From contig WHVD01000190.1 of NCBI GenBank assembly GCA_015178975.1, forward strand, positions 82,380-146,379: a DNA stretch of 64,000 nt, written 5' to 3'. A program made the position numbers and the translations under genes. Below the pieces are notes generated by a model. It was given only the letters and a program-made list of their open reading frames with translations. It did not search any database and was not told the DNA's origin. Shown in pieces: positions 57,707 to 64,000 of this stretch. This DNA comes from Hysterangium stoloniferum (Eukaryota; Basidiomycota; Agaricomycetes; Hysterangiales; Hysterangiaceae). The first letter of the stretch is position 1. Each line of letters starts with the position of its first letter.

Positions 57707-60700
57707 CTAAGTCCTTATACCCATTCCATCACGGCAAAATTGAACCTTGGGAGTAGATAGAGGCTTGGTTAGAATATCTGCAATTTGTTCTGCAGTAGGA
57801 ATATAGGAAGGAGCAATACACTTGGCATTTACAGCATCCCTAAGCCAATAGTAGCGCAGGTCAAGATGTTTCATCCTTCCATGATGCTCAGGGTTCTTAG
57901 CAACACTGATGGCAGACTGGTTGTCAATGTGTAGAGTGGAGGGTTGATCAACTTGGTAGCCAAATTCACCTAGGATTTGCCGCATCCAGGCAATCTCCTT
58001 GCCAGCTTCTACAGCAGAGACAAATTCTGCTTCAGTTGTAGAAAGTGTGACAATACTTTGCAGTTTACTACTCCAGCCAATAGCACCTCCAGCCATCATA
58101 GTTACATAACCACCAGTGGATCTTCCAGAATCAATGCAATCACCATGAGCAGCATCAGTGTATGTGGTGAATAGTTCAGAGCCACATTTACCAGAGTAAT
58201 GCAACTTGTATTCCAGTGTACCTTTTAGGTATCTGAACAAGTGCTTCACTGCTGTCCAATGCTTTGGTCCAGGATTGCCATTAAAACGTGCCAAGTAGGA
58301 CACAGTATAAGCAATATCTGGACGGGTCATAGTAGCCAGGTATTGTAAAGACCCAACAGCACTGAGATAAGGAATACTACGCATGAAATCCACCTCTGCA
58401 GCATTCTCAGGACCCATTTCTTTGGAAAGAGATGTACCAGGTGTCATAGGTGTGAGAACTGGATGACAGTCAGACATGTTATAACGCTCAAGCATGTTGA
58501 GAATAAACTGTCGCTGATCAAGAGTAAGGAGTCGCTTAGAGCGATCTCTGCCAACTCCCACACCAAGTAAATAAACAGTGGGTCCAAGATCACGGCATTT
58601 GAAATGCAGGGACAATTGCTTGACAGCTTTGTCAATGGCAAGGGTGGACTTGGATGCAAATGTAATATCATCAATGTAAATGGGTACAAAGATCTTCACC
58701 TCTCCATTTGAATAAATGTAAACAGAGGTATCAGATTCAATTCGTTTGAACTCCATTTCAGTAAGTGCACCATGTAACTTGATGTTCCATTGACGAGATC
58801 CCTGCTTGAGACCATAAAGTGATTTCAAGAGTCTGAGAACCTTATTAGGACCTCCTTGATGGAAGCCTTCAGGTTGTCTCATATAGATTGTCTCATCAAG
58901 GTCACCATGGGTGAAAGCAGCAGAAATGTCAACAGAGCGCAAGTCCATGTCTTCAATGGCAGCTAGGGCCAGAATCAAACGCAGAGTTGCAGGTCTAAAA
59001 GTAGGTGCAAACACTTCATTGTAGTCAATGCCAGGACGTTGTGAGTATCCTTTGGCAACAAGACGAGCTTTATAACGCTCAATTGTGCCATCTGCATTGT
59101 GTTTGACTTTAAACACCCAACCAGAACCAATTGCCTTTGCACCAACTGGGAGGTCAACAAGTTCCCATGTCTTGTTTTCTACCAGTGTATTATACTCTGC
59201 ATTGATAGCCTCTTGCCATTTATCTGCATCATCACCTTTCATAGCCTGCTTGTAGTTTTGTGGATCAGCAGTTGAAGCTGTTCCAACAAACTGTACTTCC
59301 TCATAATCAATGTCTTCATCATCATCTTCAGCTAGAGCTGGAGCTGGTTGTACCTTCCACCATTCACCAGGTTGCTTTGGAACACGCTGAGAGCGACGAA
59401 GCTGTGGTTCTGGTGCAGGTGGAGGAGGTAGTTGAATGGGTTCAGGAAGTGCAGGAATCTGAGCAGGAGGTGCAGGAATCTGAACAGGAGGTGCAGGAAT
59501 ATAAGCAGGAGGTGCAGGAATATGAGTAGGAGGGACAGAAATATCATTATCCCTCTCTACTTCTGGCACAAATAAAGGAATGTCAGAGTTTGGTATATTT
59601 GGGAAAAGCCTAATATTAGGCATTGGTCCAGTAGTAGATAGACCAGGAAAGTGGCGTTCATCAAATACAGCCCGTTCAGAGATGATAAACTTCTTTGTAA
59701 CAGGGTTGTAGAATTGCCAACCTTTGTATCCCACAGGATAGCCTAGAAAGAGGCATTTCTCCATGTGTGACTGAAGTGACTTCCTTTTGTCCTTTTGAAT
59801 GTAAACATAGGCAGTACACCCCCACACTCGCAAGTTGCTCACATCTGGTTTCTGCTTGTACCATTGCTCATAGGGTGTAGTTTTAGGCAATGGTGCAGTA
59901 GGTAGACGATTCCATACATAGACATAAGATGTCACAGCATGGTTCCAGAAAGAAGCAGGCATACGCGCCTCATGCATCATGGCAGTGACATGATCAGCCA
60001 TAGTGCGATTGGCTCTTTCTGCAACTCCATTCTGTTGAGGGCGATTGCGAGTAGTATGGCGGCGTACTATTCCACATTCATCTGTAAACTTGATAAAGGC
60101 ATTTGACATATACTCCCCCCCCTTTGTCATCCTGCAGAGCTTTGACCTTGCAACCCAGAATATTCTCAGCATAAGCTTTGTATCTCCTGAATGCTTCAAA
60201 TGCATCACTCTTCCGTTTCAAGAACAGAACAGCTCGCAACTTGGTGCAATCATCAATAAAGGTTATCCAGTAGTGATAACCCTCAGTTGTTTGCACAGGA
60301 AGTGGTCCATGTAGATCACTATTAATAAGTTCAAGTGGTATCTGAGAATGACTTGGTGAGATAGGGAATGGACTAGCAGTCATTTTGCCAGCAAGGCAAG
60401 GTTCACAGATGGGATCAGGCTGTTCCTTTGAGTCAAGGTTTAAGCCAACCACCAATCCTTCTCTGATCATCTTCTGGACATCAGCATAGCTGTGGTGTCC
60501 AAGACGGCGATGCCAGAGATTGATATCAAAGGGAAGGGTGGAGACAGCACCAGCTTGCTCAATAATAGGTGCAGTGACACCATTGAGGATACCTGCATTC
60601 TGTGCAGTAACTCTGGCTGTAAACATAGTCTGTCCAGAGTGTTTGAAATGCATTGTTGTTCGATCAATGTGTATGAGTAGTCCTTTGTGCCTTGTGAGAT

Positions 60701-61837
60701 AAAGACAAGACAGTAGGTTACTGCGCAGTTGTGGTACATGCAAAACTCTTGTAAGCTCCACAGATCGCGATTTCCTTCCATTTATAACTGGGTTGAATAC
60801 CACAGAACCAACTCCTGCAGAGTAGATAACAGTATGATCTGCTAACTTGATTGGGACACATAATGGTGTGTAGTTACGCAGCCAATGACTATGAGGAGTC
60901 ATATGACTACTAGCACCTGTATCAGCAAGCCAATCATAGTCAGAACCATTCTGCAGGGTGGAGAAATCGGATAAGGAGAAAGCAAGTGCATTTCCAGTAT
61001 ATTCAACATTGTTCTGAGACATTGTCTTCTGAGCCCTATTTGGCTTCTTCTTCCCTTTAGCACTATTGGTAAGGACACTCTCCTGTGCTTCCTGCTGCTT
61101 CTTGATGAAGCGATGACACTTGTCCATAGTATGGTTGGTCATGGAGCAGAAAGTACATTTGAGAAATGCAGTGGATGCATTGCCCTTTACAGTAAGTGCA
61201 GATGCAACTGCAGGAGCTTGTGAAGCCCGATGACGGCGTTGTGACTCTTCTGTGACAAAAGCTTGTTGGATAGTAGCCTTGTCCAGCTTGTCCATCAGAA
61301 GGAGAGAAGAGGCAAAGTTGTCAAACTGCTCAGGAAGTACCCTGATCATTGACATTGATGCAAGTTCCTCATCAAGTTTGGCAAGATCAAAATTCAATGG
61401 GCGCAGATCCTGGATGGCACGGATGGCTAGATCCACCCGATTCATCAGAGTTTGCAAATTCTCATTCTCTTCCTTTCTGATGGAGAAGAGATCATCATAC
61501 GCATTGAAGCGCATGCCAGGGCGCTTCTGCAAGTGTACATCACACAGACTGGTCCACATCTTGACCGGATCACCCCTCAATCCCTTTAAGATGAATCTTT
61601 TGATCATCCTCAACACTCAAGTACATCCAACCTGCTGCTTTGTCTGACTTGAGAGCCCAAGCATCAAATGCAGTTTGCTGGGCCTCTGTGGGAGATGAGG
61701 ATAGTGCAGGTGCAATGGAGGTGGCCTCAACAATGCGCCAGACACCCTGGGCACGAAGCCAAGCCTGCATCTCACCAGACCAGGTGTTGTAGTTATGAGA
61801 GTTGAGTTTAGGGAATTGGGGGGATGGAAGATGACAT
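57707..61837 (-). pseudogene. Copia gag-pol polyprotein (nearly intact)
   Basis: The ATG at 61837 (MSSSIP) and the stop at 57707 would give about 1376 residues. In order: UBN2-type gag (LNSHNYNTWSGEMQAWL), knuckle CTFCSMTNHTMDKC, protease WLADTGASSHM, pre-integrase HRRLGHHS..CEPC, and integrase core (NSDLHGP, DDKGGEY, PQQNGVAERANRTM). A Pro-rich linker, RT with YIDD and RNase H (TDAAHGD, STTEAEF, HIDNQSA) follow. All catalytic residues are present. Three one-base slips break the frame: a run of six G at 61818-61823 where five fit, one near 61571-61577, and a run of eight C at 60115-60122 where seven fit. Two are homopolymers, so an assembly error is possible and the element may really be intact. 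Confidence 0.9.
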
Positions 61838-62062
61838 TGTAGTATACACAGAGCAAACTCGCAAAGAAGTTCAGAAAAAAAGGTATTTAACTCGAGGTCC
61901 AGACGGTAGTCTCGAGGGAAACTCAGCCTTAGTGGCGTACAAGTTCCTCCCTACTAGCAACAGCAATAAGGCTGGGCCTGGCAGGGGAATATAAAAGTAT
62001 AGGCTGAAACTTACTCAAAAGAAGCGAGTTTGCAAAACGTTATACTGTACTAGAGCGCTTAG

Positions 62063-62080
62063 AGCGCGGGGCCCATAACC
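62063..62080 (-). other. Copia primer-binding site, half-tRNA type
   Basis: Next to the 5' LTR the sense strand reads GGTTATGGGCCCCGCGCT. Its complement resembles the anticodon arm of initiator tRNA-Met (GGGC-CATAACC), as used by Drosophila copia, rather than the TGG that pairs with a tRNA 3' end. Confidence 0.55.
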
Positions 62081-62418
62081 TGTTAAAAGTGACCTGTGAC
62101 TTACTGTGACACGTGACACACACAAGTCTGAGGAAAGTTGTTGTTATTCAGGTCACTAACTACAAGCTTATATATGTTATACATCAGTAGGCTTGTCAGC
62201 TGTCATAAGTGACAGCTGGTTGACAGCTGTCATAAGTGACAGCTGATTGACAGCTTGAATGGAAACTGACAGCTGATTGACAGCTGGAATACAAAGTGAC
62301 AGCTGATTGACAGCTGTCATGGGAAATGAACTGGGAATACCCTGGAACATGCTGGAAGCTTCTAGAAGGTTCTAGAAGGTTCCAGAAGGTTTTGGAGACA
62401 GTGGAGGCAGTTTTAACA
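62081..62418 (-). repeat. Copia 5' LTR
   Basis: 338 bp, the partner of 57270-57607. Transcription should run leftward from here, so the heat-shock array sits about 30-65 bp inside the U3 end, upstream of the promoter. Confidence 0.93.
62355..62387. promoter_or_regulatory. Heat-shock element array (5' LTR copy)
   Basis: Seven GAA/TTC units at exact 5-bp spacing, starting with GAA at 62355. It lies in U3, where an enhancer of the element would act. Identical to 57544-57576. Confidence 0.7.
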
Positions 62419-63128
62419 GCAGGTGGAGGGATCATTGAGGTTTGGTGGTGGTAGTGTGATGATGTGTGGTTGCATGCATTGGAAGGCATTGGATATGCCA
62501 TTAGGATTTAAGGGAAGATGGATCCACAGCTTTACTGCTCCATCTTTGAGGATGAACTTCAGCAATCCCTTGAGTTTTACAAAGAAACTCCATCTGATAC
62601 CATCTTCCAGCAGGACAATAGGCCAAAGCATACCAGAAAACTGCTCAAAAGTGGTTTGATGACCATGGCTATACTGTTATGCAATGACCAGCACAGTCTC
62701 CAGATCTAAACCCTTGAAAAGGAGGCTAACTGAGTACAACACACTACCTAGTGGAGTGGAGGAGCTTTGGAAGCATTGTCAAGTGGAATGGGAGAAGATA
62801 CCAAAAGAGGTGTGTCAGAACTTGGTAAAAAGTATGCCTAGAAGAGTTGAAGCTGTAATTAAGGCCAAGAGAGGGTATACCAAGTACTAGTTTAGTATAT
62901 AGAGTTTATAAAATACAGGCAACAAAACCATTTGATGTACAAGCTTCATTAATCCTATTATTACATTGCCATAAATGGTCATATAAAATCATGGTTATGT
63001 AATCAACATTTTGGGATATTAGAGCATTTATCATAATTTATTCAGAATTTTTAGAATTTATTTTGGGCTAATGCTAAAGGGTCTTTTCAAAACAAAGAAA
63101 CATCTGAACAGTTTTGTTGCCTACTGTA

Positions 63129-63912
63129 CCTTGCTGACTTTGATTTTGACATTCTCTACATATGCAGAGAGGACAACACTGTTGCTGATGCACTCTCTCT
63201 TGCATGCCCAGTTGTGAACCTGATGCAATGCATGCTGCCTGTGCATTAGCATACACCCAATCTCCAGCCAAAATGCTCATTGGAGGAATGCTGAGCATCA
63301 CCACAGACCCCTCCCTACTGGATTGCATCCGAGAGGGATATCTCCATGACAATTTCTGTAAACAGCTTGACAGTGACATCACTGCAGGAAGCATTGAAGG
63401 TGCAAAGAAAGAAGCAGGCCTTCTCTATGTTGGATGCCGACTCGTAATCCCTTGTGACATCACCATACGTGAAACACTTTATCACCTTGCCCATGACACA
63501 CTAGGCCATTTTGGATTTGACAAAAGTTACAAATCTCTCTGATACTCCTATTACTGGCCCAACATGCGGGATATTTAGAAACAGTGTACATAATGTTATG
63601 CACAGAATGCCAGAGGAACAAGGACAGAGCTAGCCACCCAGTGGCCCCCTGCATCCTCTTCCAGTACTGGATGACCATTTTGACACTGTCACCATTGATT
63701 TTGTTGGCCCTCTCCCTGAAGAACAAGGGAAAGACACCATCATGACCATGACAGACACCCTGGGCACTGACATCTGCTTAGCACCCATACATTCATCCTA
63801 CACAGCAGCTTAAATTGCAGTTGTTCTCTTTGACGAATGGTACTGCGAGAATGGACTAATGTTCAATATTGTATCAGATTGTGACCCACTCTTCACATCT
63901 GAACTCTGGGCT
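63129..63912 (+). pseudogene. Gypsy RNase H to integrase fragment
   Basis: It reads DFDFDILYIC..DNTVADALS (RNase H end), then the integrase zinc finger HLAHDTLGHFGFDKSYKSL with SYYWPNM and a C..C pair. The core follows: TIDFVGPLPEEQGKDTI and NGLMFNIVSDCDPLFTSELW. Several stops and shifts occur. It is cut by an LTR-A at 63913. Its domain order and plus orientation do not continue the minus-strand chromodomain on the other side of the foldback element. Confidence 0.75.
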
Positions 63913-64000
63913 TGTTAGGATACACACACAGGGTGGGTTTCTGGAGAAACCTGCAGGATATCCAGTAGGACTTGGCTTCAGCTTATAGGCTGCACCCTCG
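63913..64000 (-). repeat. LTR-A, running off the window
   Basis: TGTTAGGATACACACACAGG starts an LTR-A in the same orientation as the gypsy-1 LTRs, with the core GGCTTCAGCTTATAGGCTG. It is either a solo LTR or the end of another element. Confidence 0.85.

Larger units (their letters stand above)
57270..62418 (-). mobile_element. Young Ty1/copia LTR retrotransposon
   Basis: It is 5149 bp, flanked by the duplication GCAGG at 57265-57269 and 62419-62423. Two 338-bp LTRs read identically by eye. A single gag-pol frame on the minus strand is complete apart from three one-base slips. A primer-binding site lies beside the 5' LTR and a polypurine tract beside the 3' LTR. It is the youngest element in the window. 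Confidence 0.95.
57106..62890 (+). pseudogene. Tc1 transposase, right arm, split by the copia element
   Basis: 57129-57269 encodes the first catalytic Asp region (VWKSVVLSDETKINCLGSDG, with a TAG soon after). The reading continues across the GCAGG duplication into 62419 (VEGSLRFGGGSVMM) and on to KRGYTKY, with stop at 62888-62890. A further frame slip lies near 62490-62520. The catalytic Glu block is missing, as in the left arm. Confidence 0.78.
56404..63126. mobile_element. Foldback Tc1-like element carrying a copia insertion
   Basis: Both ends have CAGTAGGCAACAAAAC-type tips in inverted orientation with TA outside (56402-56403 and 63127-63128). Both arms carry the C-terminal half of the same transposase, pointing outward: 57105-56640 on the minus strand and 62419-62890 on the plus strand. 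A middle segment (57106-57269) continues the plus-strand gene. The N-terminal half is absent. Confidence 0.7.

Overview
The window looks like nuclear DNA of a mushroom-forming basidiomycete (Agaricomycetes). The evidence is short introns (48-123 nt) with GT..AG ends and CTAAC-like branch sites, a FunK1 fungal kinase, a DUF6699 protein, and many Ty3/gypsy, Ty1/copia and Tc1 elements. No species is claimed. Exon boundaries were inferred by eye from splice signals and reading-frame continuity.

Layout. 1-9,034: host DNA with a spliced membrane-RING E3 ligase gene (minus, 2283-4561) and a DUF6699 gene (plus, 5833-7008). 9,035-33,350: a transposon pile-up. A chromoviral gypsy element ('gypsy-1', 10955-18363, target duplication ACCAG) sits inside a Tc1 transposase gene (Tc1 element 9859-18878), which sits inside an LTR. 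A second gypsy element ('gypsy-D', 24679-32698, duplication AGGAC) sits inside the integrase of a decayed copia element. Solo LTRs of a common family ('LTR-A') are scattered through. 33,924-45,429: host genes again: a FunK1 kinase, a basidiomycete-type membrane-protein pseudogene broken by a LINE (11-bp duplication, poly-A tail), a stand-alone 5S rRNA gene, and a nine-exon zinc-finger protein. 46,769-64,000: more transposons. These are a DDE-transposase relic split by a solo LTR, a three-deep LTR-in-LTR-in-LTR nest, a very young copia element (57270-62418, apparently identical LTRs, duplication GCAGG) inside a foldback Tc1 derivative, and gypsy fragments.

Most notable. (1) Both gypsy elements carry, antisense to gag-pol and next to the 3' LTR, a spliced accessory gene. 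In gypsy-1 it encodes a coiled coil followed by a Zn2Cys6-like cluster; gypsy-D keeps the same exon plan and TATA box. (2) The young copia LTR holds seven uninterrupted, perfectly phased GAA/TTC heat-shock units near its U3 end, which suggests a heat-responsive retrotransposon. (3) Several otherwise intact element ORFs break at G/C homopolymers, so either recent decay or assembly error is possible.

The host genes do not form an obvious pathway. The elements are related by nesting, which gives a relative order of insertions.
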